Shown: piece after piece, positions 1 through 8,972 of the stretch
How the letters are laid out: every line of letters starts with the position of its first letter
Position numbering within the stretch: position 1 is the stretch's first letter
Source: JAICUF01 sp038250675
GTDB lineage: Bacteria; Gemmatimonadota; Gemmatimonadetes; Gemmatimonadales; GWC2-71-9
Length of the DNA stretch: 64,000 nucleotides
Reading direction: 5' to 3'
NCBI GenBank assembly: GCA_038250675.1
Contig: JBBSCB010000002.1
Coordinates: forward strand, 62,001-126,000
Translations under genes and position numbers: made by a program
Notes under the pieces: generated by a model
Database searches by the model: none
What the model saw: the letters and a program-made list of their open reading frames with translations, nothing else
Told to the model about the DNA's origin: nothing

Positions 1-1013
1 CCACCGAGTGCCAGGCCCTGCAGGTTCTCCTCGTCCGTCAGCGCCGTGCTGGACGGGTCGGCGACGGTCAGGTTGTTGGCCGCCTGATAGCTGTAGCTCC
101 CGCGCAGGGCGAAGCCAAAGCCGCTCCCGCCGAGTCGGTTGGCCGCGAACTCGCTGCCGACCGAGAAGCCCGCTTTGTTGCTCGTGGCCTGATTGAAGTC
201 CGAGAGCAGGGTGAGCCGGCTGGACTCGCCACCCATCAGGTCGTACGCCAGACCGACCCGGAAGATCGTGGGGAGCGAGAAGTCCTTGGTCCGGAGCTGC
301 GACGGCTGCGGAATGGTCGGCACCGGATCCTCGCCCGGCAGCGGCGTCCGCGGCGCATCGCTGTTGAGCGCGACGCCACCGTACTTCAGGTTGGTGCCGA
401 GATTGGCCAGGACGAACGAGAACTTGATGGGGTGGCCGCTCAGCATCGCGTGGAAATTGGTGCCGAAATCGACGGCGAACGCGGTCCCGCTGGCGTCACC
501 GAGGTTGTCGAAGATGAACTTCGGGGTGATGCCGGCCGAGAACCGATCCGAGAAGTTCTGCGACAGCGTGACGCCGACGAAGGTCTCGTTGACCGAGTAG
601 TTGGCCCCGGTGCCGTCCGGCTGCGCCGACGTATAGACCGGCTGATTGCTGAAGCCGAAGGTGCCGACCTGCACACCGAAGGCCCGCTCGCCGCCCGACG
701 TCGGGACGGTGAAGCCGGCCCAGCTGTAGCGGGTGTCCGCCACGTACTTGTAGGTGCTCAGCATCGCCCCCGGACGCGACATCAGCGCCGCACCCGCGGG
801 ATTGTAGTACAGCGCGCTGGCATCCGCGGCAATCGCCGAGAACGCGCCGCCGAGGGCGGCGCCCCGCGCGCCGGCACCGAGCAGCAGGAACTCTGCCGAC
901 GTGGTGCCGTAGCCGGTGTTGTCCTGGTTGGTCGCCTGGGCCGCAAGACCCGCGGGAATCCCGCTCAGCAGCGCCGCGACCAGGGCAAACCGTCGTGCAG
1001 TAAACTGACTCAT
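1..1013 (-). CDS. PorV/PorQ-family outer-membrane protein, 3' end cut by the window edge
   Basis: Read on the minus strand from the ATG at 1013; the frame is open to base 1, so about 337 N-terminal residues are present and the C-terminus is missing. A signal peptide (residues 1 to about 26, ending GIPAGLAAQA) is followed by the family hallmarks LGAGARGAALGGAFSAIA (45-62) and ALYYNPAGA (67-75), then alternating aromatic beta-strand sequence expected of an outer-membrane barrel. PorV is the known shuttle or docking protein of type IX secretion; many Bacteroidota and Gemmatimonadota paralogues have unknown cargo. It is the last gene of a three-gene operon, 58 bases after the 1323-aa exported protein, which fits a role in export or surface attachment of that protein. 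Family is clear; function is inferred from context. Confidence 0.8.
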   Translation of the reverse strand, partial: MSQFTARRFALVAALLSGIPAGLAAQATNQDNTGYGTTSAEFLLLGAGARGAALGGAFSAIAADASALYYNPAGAALMSRPGAMLSTYKYVADTRYSWAGFTVPTSGGERAFGVQVGTFGFSNQPVYTSAQPDGTGANYSVNETFVGVTLSQNFSDRFSAGITPKFIFDNLGDASGTAFAVDFGTNFHAMLSGHPIKFSFVLANLGTNLKYGGVALNSDAPRTPLPGEDPVPTIPQPSQLRTKDFSLPTIFRVGLAYDLMGGESSRLTLLSDFNQATSNKAGFSVGSEFAANRLGGSGFGFALRGSYSYQAANNLTVADPSSTALTDEENLQGLALG

Positions 1014-1071
1014 TTCCGATCTCCTGGGTGAGGGAGCCGGGGGCGAAGCCCCCCGGCCTCCCTGCTGTGGG

Positions 1072-4000
1072 CTACTGGGCGAAGTTCACGATCGTGAAGC
1101 GTCCGACGCGGCGGGCGTCGCCCGACTCGATGTGATAGAAGTACACACCGCTCGCCACGACCTGGTTGTTCCGGTTCCGGACATTCCAGTCTTCCGATCC
1201 GGCGAACGTATTCGAGTGGTGCTCGAGAATGTTCACCAGCACGCCGCTGGACGAATAAATCCGGATGATGGCGTCGTTGGGCAGGTTCACGAACTTGATG
1301 ATCTTGGTGTCCGTGGTCTGCTCAAACTCACTGGTCACGTAGTACGGATCCGGGACGGTGTGTACCCGTTCCAGGTCCGCCCGCGAGGTCGAGACGAGCT
1401 TGTTGGTCACATCGAACTGCACGGCGAGCTGCACGCCGGGGGCCGCCAGGGTCCGCTTGCCTTCCGGATTGTCAAAGGCGTACGGGCCAAGATTGCCGGC
1501 CCCCGCACCATTGCCGCCCGTGATGGCGCCGATGTAACTCCGCATCGACCACACCGTGCCGCTGGCGGGCACTGCCCCGCCGGTCAGCTCGAACGTGAAG
1601 ATGTGGCCGGCGAGGTACATGCCGAAGCCGTTGTTTGGCTGCGGCGTGGCGGTCTTGAAGTTGGCCAGCGAACCGCCGTCCGCAAAGATCACGGGCCCGG
1701 GCACCGCCGTCCGCTTGAGCCGGATCGGTGCACCCACCGTGGTCGAGGCGCAGGTCATCGAGACCGTATACTTGCCGCGCAGTGGATACACACAGCCGAA
1801 GTCGGTGTTGCTGATCGCGAGCTGCGTGTCGTAGCTCCCTGTCGCCGGCACGTCACCGGCGTTCAGGATTCCCCACGAGGCCCCCATTGCGGTGTCGAAC
1901 GGAAGCGAGATGTGGTGCACCGCGTCTATCACCGAGTCCACGGCACCGGCGGCACCCCAGTAGACGTTGTAGTCCGCTGATGTGAAGGCGCCAGCCAGGA
2001 CGCCGCTGGTCGGCCGGTACTCGCCGCCGCCCACCGTCTGGTAGGCCTTGGTCTCGTGAATGGTCACGACGCCCGGCAGCGCACCCGCGTTGCTGAAGTT
2101 CGGCATCGGGTCGCCGCTGAAGTTCGCCACGTCGTTGCCGTTCGGGTCGGCCATCGTCTCGTTGTTCTGGGGCGACGGACCGGCGAACCAGCGGGCACCG
2201 TTGTACGAGCACCCTCCGCCGACGTCGAACCCGGCACGGCCGTTGACGCATCCGCGGCCGTACAGTCCGGCATAATCGGTTCCGTCGATGCTCTGCGTAA
2301 TCTTGCCCTGCAGATTGAATTGATTGCTCCCGCCAAACCGGGCGGCCAGCGCCTGATCAATCGGCACCGCGGCGAACTGTCCCGCGCCGCTGCTCGGCCC
2401 GAGCTCCTGTCCCTGCAGAACGGGGACGCTGAAGATGACGTTCGGGCTGGAGCCGACCACGTGATAGAAGTACTGGACCGGAACGTTGTCGTAGGCCGAA
2501 CCCAGCTGCACGCTGTCCTGCTGCACCGTGAAGTTGCCGGGCTGGCTCAGGACGGTGGCCACGAAGTCGGCCAGACCGATCGACCAGCCATTGGCCGGCG
2601 GGAACGGGCCACTGAAGATGCCGGTGACCGGATCGAGCGTCGGCTTGGGCGCGCCGCTGTCCAGCGCGACGCCGCGGCCGGTCATCGAGAAGCCAGTAAC
2701 CAGGCCCGCGACGTTGTAGTTCGATGCGGCCGCCACCGGGGTCACCGACTTGGTGAGCCGGGGCGATTCGAGGTTGCTCGGTCCCGACTGGAACGAGTTG
2801 ATGTCGAACGCCGTCACCGAGTAGAAGTAGCGGAAATTGTTGCGGACCGTCTTGTCCACGTAGACAAACGGCACGCCGGTGTCCTTGAGGACCGGGCACG
2901 CGCTCGGGGCGCAGGATCCACCGCGGCCCGTGAGCGCGGTGTCCGCGATCAGCACGATGATGGCACCGGTGGCGAGCTTGGAACGCTCACCCAGCTTGGC
3001 CTGCGTGATCTCGCCCACCAGCGGGACCGAGACGTTCTTGGTCCGGGCCTGGCCAAGCGAGCCCGGCGCAGGGAACGGATTGTCGTACGGGCAGCCCGAC
3101 GTGTACACCGCGAGTTCCGGCGCGCAGGTCGGCGACGGATTGACTTGACCGGCGTAGTCCGTGATGCTCGTGCCGCCGTAATCGAACTGGGCCAGCATCG
3201 TCAGTGCGTTGGGCGCGTCCACCCGGCCGCGATAGATCCGGTAGCCCTCGACGTCAAACTGCCGGTAGTTCGGGTCATAGAGCGCGTTGGCCGTCGGCAG
3301 ACCCGAGATCGGGTCGATGACGGTCGGTGCATTGGCGATGGCGAAGAACGGATCGCCGGTCGTCTCGCTGGCCGTGGGACGCCACAACACCGTCACCTGG
3401 TTGTCGCCCGGGACCAGGAAGAAGTCCGGCGACTCCGGCGCGAACGGGAGCAGGAACTTGCCATCGAAGACGGCCTGGGCCGTCTTGGCCTTGCCCAGCA
3501 GCGAGCCCGGCACGACGGTGAACTCGTTCTGCTGCGCGCAGCCCACCGTGCTGGTCGGCGAAATCGAGGCGCAATCGCCGTTCACGTCGGTCCACGACCG
3601 GAAACCGGTAAGCGAGTCGACCACGTTGGCACCGGTGGTGGCCAGCGCGGTCGCGGCCGCTGGCGTCTTGGGATCGAGCAGGAGCGGGTCACCCGGCTTG
3701 ACGCTGAGCGACGAGGTCGGAACAACGCTCGCCGTGATCACCGGCGGAGCAAAGATGTACGCCACGACGATCGAGCCGAAAGCACCTGGCGCGAGGTCGA
3801 GCGGCGTCGACGACTGGAAGAAGCGCATGTCGAACGCCGTGCCGTTCAGCACGTAGCAGACGCGCGTGATCGTCGGATCGCCGTTGTTGCAGGACTGGTC
3901 GCCGGCGGCCTGTGACGGCGTGCCGGAGAGATACCGGAAGAGCTGCTTGGTGTCACGCGCATCGTTGAACGCGCCACCGTTGGTCGTGTTGCTGAACAGC

Positions 4001-5043
4001 TGGATCTGACCCGGGCCGCTCGGGCTCTTGAGGTACTTGGCGCCCGTGAAGCCGGCACCCGCGAAGAACGGCGGGCTGAAGATAGCTGGGTCGAAGGTCC
4101 ACCCGGCAAACTTGCTGAACGACTGCTCGTAGGTAAAGCCGAGCGCGAAGGGCAGGTTGACCGACGCGTAGTTGACGTTGGCGTTGGCGACATCGTCATC
4201 CCGCGCGAACGCCGCATACAGGCTGTTGATCGTGTAGCCGGCGGCCGGCAGCGTCACACCGAAGGCCGCATCGTTCTGGGCATGAAACGCCTGGGCCTGC
4301 TGCAGCAGGATCGGCTGCATGTCCGGCCGCGCCGACGCATAGTCCGCCGCGTTGGTGGACGTGATGTTGTAGAACGTGTACACGAAGTACAGGATGTCTT
4401 CGTTGCCGCTCGGGAAGTTCCAGCCCATGCCGCGGGTCTCGACCAGCACCCCCAGCGGGTGGGAACGTCCGGCGTTCTGATTGGGGTTGCCCTCCCAGCT
4501 CAGAAACCAGACATCACCCTGCGAGGCCGCGATCCGGCCCTGCAGCAGCGGGTGATACAGGCCCGCCGTCGCATCGCCGAGCGGCACCTTGGCCGCGGCC
4601 GGCCAGTTGGCCGCGTCATCCGGGTTCTGCGAGTTGAAGATCGGCTGCACTTCCTGGCCGTGCTGCGTGGTGCCCTTCGGGTCAAAGAAGAAGGCGCCCG
4701 TCGTGTCACCGCCCCACGGGTTGCTGGGCTTGGTCCCGCCCACGACACCCGCCAGCTGGAGACCGGAATTGAAGATGTACTGGTCAGCGGTGCCCTTGGG
4801 CCAGTAGCCGCCGCCGATCGTCGACGAGTTGGTCGAGTCGACGCAGACCTCGCCCGTCGTGGCCAGACCGCAATAGACGCGGTTGACCGTCAGGGCGCCC
4901 AGGCTCCGCGCGAACAGGCGGAAGCTCCGCCCCCGGGCGCCCGGCTCGGGCTTTGCCGAGGCGGCCGTCGGCGTGATCGCCGCCAGTCCCAGGGCAAGGA
5001 GGCCCGCCAGCATTACGCCTCTCTTACCAAAAAGTGAGTGCAT
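1072..5043 (-). CDS. Giant exported protein with C-terminal FlgD/T9SS-type sorting domain
   Basis: 1323 aa, ATG at 5043 preceded by GAGAGGA. A signal peptide spans about residues 1-30 (LLALGLAAITPTAASA). The body is long, rich in Gly, Asn, Thr and aromatic residues, has scattered Cys pairs, and carries fibronectin-like stretches such as NQVTVLWRPTASE and FDVEGYRIYRGR around the middle. The last ~100 residues form a beta-rich module with VPDPYYV at its start, a central IRIYSSSGVLV strand and VVASGVYFYHIESGD near the end. This is the usual layout of a type A C-terminal sorting or FlgD Ig-like domain. It sits between a TonB-dependent receptor gene (84-base gap) and a PorV-like gene (58-base gap). 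Probable surface or secreted protein; no enzymatic motif was recognised and its substrate is unknown. Confidence 0.75.
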   Translation of the reverse strand: MHSLFGKRGVMLAGLLALGLAAITPTAASAKPEPGARGRSFRLFARSLGALTVNRVYCGLATTGEVCVDSTNSSTIGGGYWPKGTADQYIFNSGLQLAGVVGGTKPSNPWGGDTTGAFFFDPKGTTQHGQEVQPIFNSQNPDDAANWPAAAKVPLGDATAGLYHPLLQGRIAASQGDVWFLSWEGNPNQNAGRSHPLGVLVETRGMGWNFPSGNEDILYFVYTFYNITSTNAADYASARPDMQPILLQQAQAFHAQNDAAFGVTLPAAGYTINSLYAAFARDDDVANANVNYASVNLPFALGFTYEQSFSKFAGWTFDPAIFSPPFFAGAGFTGAKYLKSPSGPGQIQLFSNTTNGGAFNDARDTKQLFRYLSGTPSQAAGDQSCNNGDPTITRVCYVLNGTAFDMRFFQSSTPLDLAPGAFGSIVVAYIFAPPVITASVVPTSSLSVKPGDPLLLDPKTPAAATALATTGANVVDSLTGFRSWTDVNGDCASISPTSTVGCAQQNEFTVVPGSLLGKAKTAQAVFDGKFLLPFAPESPDFFLVPGDNQVTVLWRPTASETTGDPFFAIANAPTVIDPISGLPTANALYDPNYRQFDVEGYRIYRGRVDAPNALTMLAQFDYGGTSITDYAGQVNPSPTCAPELAVYTSGCPYDNPFPAPGSLGQARTKNVSVPLVGEITQAKLGERSKLATGAIIVLIADTALTGRGGSCAPSACPVLKDTGVPFVYVDKTVRNNFRYFYSVTAFDINSFQSGPSNLESPRLTKSVTPVAAASNYNVAGLVTGFSMTGRGVALDSGAPKPTLDPVTGIFSGPFPPANGWSIGLADFVATVLSQPGNFTVQQDSVQLGSAYDNVPVQYFYHVVGSSPNVIFSVPVLQGQELGPSSGAGQFAAVPIDQALAARFGGSNQFNLQGKITQSIDGTDYAGLYGRGCVNGRAGFDVGGGCSYNGARWFAGPSPQNNETMADPNGNDVANFSGDPMPNFSNAGALPGVVTIHETKAYQTVGGGEYRPTSGVLAGAFTSADYNVYWGAAGAVDSVIDAVHHISLPFDTAMGASWGILNAGDVPATGSYDTQLAISNTDFGCVYPLRGKYTVSMTCASTTVGAPIRLKRTAVPGPVIFADGGSLANFKTATPQPNNGFGMYLAGHIFTFELTGGAVPASGTVWSMRSYIGAITGGNGAGAGNLGPYAFDNPEGKRTLAAPGVQLAVQFDVTNKLVSTSRADLERVHTVPDPYYVTSEFEQTTDTKIIKFVNLPNDAIIRIYSSSGVLVNILEHHSNTFAGSEDWNVRNRNNQVVASGVYFYHIESGDARRVGRFTIVNFAQ

Positions 5044-5127
5044 TGCGTCCTCTCCAGATGGAATAACGGTGGCGTGCCCGCGGGAGGCCGCAGACGAGCT
5101 GCGGTCCCCGGGAGCGCACCGATGACA

Positions 5128-8100
5128 CTAGAAGTTGATCTCGAGACCCAGTCGCACCCGGCGTCCTGCACCGAGGAACGAATACGACCCACGACCGCTC
5201 TGATAATAGTTCGCATCAGAGGCCGCCGTCTGCTCGGCCAGCGTGAAGGTGCCGTCGCCGTTGCCGAAGCGCTGCTCCGCCCGGATCAGCGACACGCAGT
5301 TCGGCACACCGGACACCGACGGGTTGACCGTGCTGTAGCCGCTGCACCCCGCGGCCCCCTGACCACCGAATCTCAGGTCGATGGCGCCGGTCGACTTGTT
5401 GTAGATACCGTTGGTCTTGGCCTCGCTCGCGAACGACGAGCTGTCGTTGGCGAAGTTGGTCTCATGGTCCAGCGGGCTCGCGATGTCGCCGGTCGTGACG
5501 AACACCGCCAGGACGTTCCGGAAGTTGAACACGTTCCGGGCGTCCGCGTACGCCTGCAGGTCCAGGCCGCCGATGCGGAAGCCCTTCGACGCGCGCAGGT
5601 CAAACTGCTTGAAGGACGGCAGACGGCCCGAGTTCAGCCCGTCCACGAACGCGCCCTTGTTGCAGACCTGACCCGAGAGGACCGTCTCGTTGCCTTCCCC
5701 CTGGCACTGGGTGTAGGCGGTACCGCTGGCGTAGCGGAACGTCGCGAAGACGCCGACGTTCTTCAGCACCGTGCCCAGGATCGAGCCCTGGCGCCAGTCA
5801 CCCGGGAACGACAGCGACATCGCGCCGGCGATGTTGTGCGGCCGGCTCGCCGCCGTCGGCGCGATGGCCTGCGGCGGCGGCTGGTTGCCACCCGAGATGG
5901 CGTTCAGCACGCGCGACCCGAAGTTGAGGTAGGTGAACGGGTCGGACCCGGTGTTCTTGGCCTGCTGATAGGTGTAGCTCAGCGTGCCGTTGAAGATGTT
6001 GCCAAACCGGCGGTCGAGCCGGACGTCCACGCCGCGCGTGTTGCCGAAGTCGGCGCTGGTCAACTCGCGGATATCCACCCGGCTGTTGGCGCGGGTCGGA
6101 TCCTGGCGCGACACCAGGCGGCCGGCCACGTCGGCCAGCTTGTCCTTGTTGTAGGCGGCCACGTCGAGCACCATGTCGTCGCTGAAGGCGTGACGGATAC
6201 CGAACTCGAAGGTGATCGTCTTGCCGAAATCGAGATCGGTGCCGTACACGTTGTTCGTGTTGGTGATCGCGAGGTCGGTGTTGATGCCGGTGAGCAGGAG
6301 GCCGAAGTCCGGCGCCTGCACCTGGTGCGCGTACGACAGGCGGAAGTTCGTGCGGTCGGTGACCGGGAACGACACCTGAATGTGCGGGCTGATATACGTG
6401 TGGGTCTTGTCCTTGATGAAGCTGACCAGCGGCTGACCCTGGAACGTCCCGCTGTAGCTCGAGAGGCGCGGGAACGGCTGGTAGGTGTTGAACGTCGGGC
6501 TGGTGGGAATCGTGTCCAGCGAGTACGGCCGCGATGCATTGGTGGTGTACGAGTCGTACCGCATGCCGCCCACGACGACGACGTCGCCCAGGTCGATACG
6601 GTCTTCCACGAACCCGTCCCAGCGGACCGGCTTCTCGAAGTAGATGCTCGAGAACGCCTGACTGGTGAGCGAGTGGTTGTAGTTCTGAATGCTGTAGTGC
6701 GTGTACTCGCCGCCGATCTTCAGACGGTTGTACCGGTCAAACTGCCAGTCCAGGTTGGCCTTGCCGATGGCCCGGTTTTCCCGGTTCATCCGCAGCGTCC
6801 CGGTCGGGCCGCCCGACTCCTGCGTGCCGGTCAGGCCGAACGCGTTGGACCGGTACTGCGACTTGGTGGAATACTGCGTCGTGTTCTCCAGATCGTACGG
6901 CGACCGGCGGCTACCCTTGGTGTCGTTGCGGTAGTTGTCGATCAGCTGCGAATCGAGCGGAAACGACGTGAAATCGTACATGAAGTTGAGCGGCTTGACC
7001 AGGAACCCGCCGAACGGATCGCGGGTGTCCAGCTCGCCCTGCGGCGTCAGCGGCGACGTCAGCGCACGGTCCTGCTGGATCGACCCGTACAGGTCGAGCG
7101 CCAGTGCCCGCTCCGACGACTTGGACAGGTTCTGCGTGATGTTCAGGATGTAGGCCCGGTTCCACGACCGCGTCCCGAAGGTGTTGATCGGGTTGTTGAA
7201 ATTGGAGCCGCGGTTCTGGCCCTGGCTCGCCAGCGCCGACAGCGCAATGCGCGAACCGGTGCCGTAGGTGTACTGCAGCTTGCTCTGCAGCTGATATACC
7301 GAGCTGGGCGACCACGCCGACCGCACCCCCTGGCACGACACGCCGTAGTTGCTGGCGATGCCGGCGTCGCTGCTCCCCGCGAACTGACCGCACTTGCCGC
7401 GGAACTGCGCGTACTTGAGCACGTCCACATACGACGTGTCCGCCGTGGGGCTGCCCACCACGCTCGGCACGGCCACCGTGGTGTCCACGCCGACCGGCAC
7501 GAAGTTGGGGAAGTTCTGCACCCCAAGGCCGAACGCCGGCGACTTCTGCCCCTCGAGCGCGCCCGAGACGTAGAAGGTGAGCCCGTGCGCCAGCGGCCCG
7601 CCCAGCGCCGCCTGCAGCCGGGTAAACCCGATGCTCGCCGACGGGAACATCTGATCGGTCTCGTAGCCCAGGTTCCCCGTGAACCGCTGCGGGTTGCCGG
7701 CCTTGGTCGAGATCGAGATGACACCCGACTGCGCATTGCCGAACTCGGCCGAGCTCGCGCCGGTGGTGACCGACGCTTCTTCGAACGAGTTGGTGGCGAT
7801 GCTGATCTCGTTGCCGCCGATGTTGGTGTTGCCGCGGTTGCCCGACTGCACCGGCACGCCGTCGACGTACGTCACGTTCTCGTCGGTGCGGCCGCCGCGG
7901 ATGGTCAGCCCGCCGCCCCCCGCGTCGGCCACCACGCCCGGCTGCAGCGCCAGGACGTTGGTGATCCGGTCCACCGGCAGCTTGCTGGTGAAGTCACCGT
8001 CCACGCGCTGCTTGGTGGTGACTTCGTCTCGCGGCACCAGCGGCGACGTCGAGACGACGTTGACCGGGGCCAGTTCGACCGTTGTCGCTTCCATCGCGAC

Positions 8101-8433
8101 ATCCTGCGTGATCGTCTGTCCGGCGAGCACCTTCACGCCGGTGACGTTCACCGCACGATACCCGATGAAAGCCGCATGGAGCGTCACCGTGCTGGCCGGC
8201 ACGTTGTTGATGAAGTAGTACCCTTCCGGGTTCGTCAGCGCGCTGAAGGCGGTGCCGACGAGACTGATCTGAGCGTTGTTGATGGGCGCGCCTGCCTGGT
8301 CGCGGACCCTGCCCTCGATCTTACCAGTCGATGCCTGGGCGAAGGCCGAACCGGCCCCGAAACCCAGCGCGACTGCCACGAGCGCGCAAAAGCGCGCCAC
8401 GCGAGCGAAGGCGCTGACACAGCTTTGCTTCAT
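5128..8433 (-). CDS. TonB-dependent receptor with carboxypeptidase-like regulatory domain
   Basis: 1101 aa from the ATG at 8433, chosen over an upstream in-frame start at 8496 because GGAGGA lies 7 bases before it and a signal peptide follows at once (ALVAVALGFGAGSAFAQ). Residues about 36-120 form a CarboxypepD-reg-like domain (GKIEGRVRDQAGAPINNAQI, then NPEGYYFINNVPA). The plug follows at about 130-250 with LTIRGGRTDENVTYVDGVPV. The rest is a 22-strand-type barrel ending in an aromatic residue (RVRLGLEINF), the usual signal for barrel insertion. Receptors of this type import large or scarce ligands using TonB energy. As first gene of the operon it probably works with the 1323-aa protein and the PorV homologue; the ligand cannot be told. 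Confidence 0.93.
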   Translation of the reverse strand: MKQSCVSAFARVARFCALVAVALGFGAGSAFAQASTGKIEGRVRDQAGAPINNAQISLVGTAFSALTNPEGYYFINNVPASTVTLHAAFIGYRAVNVTGVKVLAGQTITQDVAMEATTVELAPVNVVSTSPLVPRDEVTTKQRVDGDFTSKLPVDRITNVLALQPGVVADAGGGGLTIRGGRTDENVTYVDGVPVQSGNRGNTNIGGNEISIATNSFEEASVTTGASSAEFGNAQSGVISISTKAGNPQRFTGNLGYETDQMFPSASIGFTRLQAALGGPLAHGLTFYVSGALEGQKSPAFGLGVQNFPNFVPVGVDTTVAVPSVVGSPTADTSYVDVLKYAQFRGKCGQFAGSSDAGIASNYGVSCQGVRSAWSPSSVYQLQSKLQYTYGTGSRIALSALASQGQNRGSNFNNPINTFGTRSWNRAYILNITQNLSKSSERALALDLYGSIQQDRALTSPLTPQGELDTRDPFGGFLVKPLNFMYDFTSFPLDSQLIDNYRNDTKGSRRSPYDLENTTQYSTKSQYRSNAFGLTGTQESGGPTGTLRMNRENRAIGKANLDWQFDRYNRLKIGGEYTHYSIQNYNHSLTSQAFSSIYFEKPVRWDGFVEDRIDLGDVVVVGGMRYDSYTTNASRPYSLDTIPTSPTFNTYQPFPRLSSYSGTFQGQPLVSFIKDKTHTYISPHIQVSFPVTDRTNFRLSYAHQVQAPDFGLLLTGINTDLAITNTNNVYGTDLDFGKTITFEFGIRHAFSDDMVLDVAAYNKDKLADVAGRLVSRQDPTRANSRVDIRELTSADFGNTRGVDVRLDRRFGNIFNGTLSYTYQQAKNTGSDPFTYLNFGSRVLNAISGGNQPPPQAIAPTAASRPHNIAGAMSLSFPGDWRQGSILGTVLKNVGVFATFRYASGTAYTQCQGEGNETVLSGQVCNKGAFVDGLNSGRLPSFKQFDLRASKGFRIGGLDLQAYADARNVFNFRNVLAVFVTTGDIASPLDHETNFANDSSSFASEAKTNGIYNKSTGAIDLRFGGQGAAGCSGYSTVNPSVSGVPNCVSLIRAEQRFGNGDGTFTLAEQTAASDANYYQSGRGSYSFLGAGRRVRLGLEINF

Positions 8434-8610
8434 GGAAACGTCCTCCAAAGGCGTGAACCTGCACGTACTGCCAGCTTGGAGCGGGGGGAGATGCACTCAA
8501 GTCCCCCGGGGCTACCAACACCCTGACCGACAGGATGCGACTGCGCGGAGACTGCGTTGCATGGCGAAGGAAGACCACTCAGGAAAACCACCGGGGTGAC
8601 GCTACACTCG

Positions 8611-8675
8611 GGTTGCACGGACGGATTGCACGGACGGATTGCATATACGATTGCACGGACTGCGGTGCGACGGAC
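8611..8675. repeat. Short tandem repeats in the TonB receptor leader
   Basis: Five imperfect 12-15 base units stand head to tail. The clearest are GGTTGCACGGAC (8611), GGATTGCACGGAC (8623), GGATTGCATATAC (8636) and GATTGCACGGAC (8649), followed by a diverged TGCGGTGCGACGGAC (8661). They lie downstream of the predicted start of transcription and upstream of the receptor start codon, so they could act as operator repeats or as part of a structured leader RNA. Confidence 0.75.
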
Positions 8676-8715
8676 TGAATACCTGGGAGTCGACCGTGAC
8701 CCGGCGGACATCGTT

Positions 8716-8744
8716 AATATGGGGCGCGAAAAAACCGGTGTCAA
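8716..8744 (-). promoter_or_regulatory. Sigma70-type promoter of the TonB receptor operon
   Basis: On the minus strand TTGACA (8744-8739) is a perfect -35 match, followed by a 17-base spacer and CATATT (8721-8716), a 4/6 match to the -10. It points to the receptor gene starting at 8433, giving a leader of roughly 275 bases. It is the only good match I saw between the receptor and the next gene. Confidence 0.55.
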
Positions 8745-8972
8745 GGAACAGTCACGAAGCAGTCCGCAACGCAGCGCGGCCGCATAACTCACTGAAACCC
8801 TGAAAGTTGCCCGATGGAACGAAAGCGACCCGCCCTCATGCCCGGGCACGTGTTGCTCAAATCCATGACGGCAAGAATCTGGACTGACACGAAGAATTGG
8901 CGGACGCCGGCATCAGCCTGAGCCAGCGCGGAAGCCGTTATACTAAGGTCAGTCGGCGACTTTGAAAAGGGG

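Larger units (their letters stand above)
8434..8972. other. Non-coding region between TonB receptor and M24 peptidase genes
   Basis: A 539-base gap. Both flanking genes are on the minus strand, so it is upstream of the receptor and downstream of the peptidase. It holds the minus-strand promoter at 8716-8744, the tandem repeats at 8611-8675, and a possible GGGGGA/TCCCCC hairpin around 8489-8512. No convincing coding sequence or strong terminator was seen in 8745-8972. Confidence 0.75.

Noticed and set aside
2056..3915. Long plus-strand open frame of 619 codons
   Set aside because: It lies antisense to the exported 1323-aa gene, is rich in Arg, His and Gly without any motif, and follows from the high GC of the real gene.
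5038..8526. Plus-strand open frame of 1162 codons
   Set aside because: Exact mirror of the TonB receptor gene; the minus strand has signal, plug and barrel features, the plus strand has none.
8613..8648. Plus-strand promoter made of TTGCAC and TATAC in the repeats
   Set aside because: Spacing is 12 or 25 bases, not 16-18, and no plus-strand gene follows.
8611..8675. CRISPR array
   Set aside because: Units are 12-15 bases with no spacers and no cas genes in the window.
8430..8849. Minus-strand 139-codon frame in the receptor upstream region
   Set aside because: It spans the predicted promoter and repeats and looks unlike a protein.
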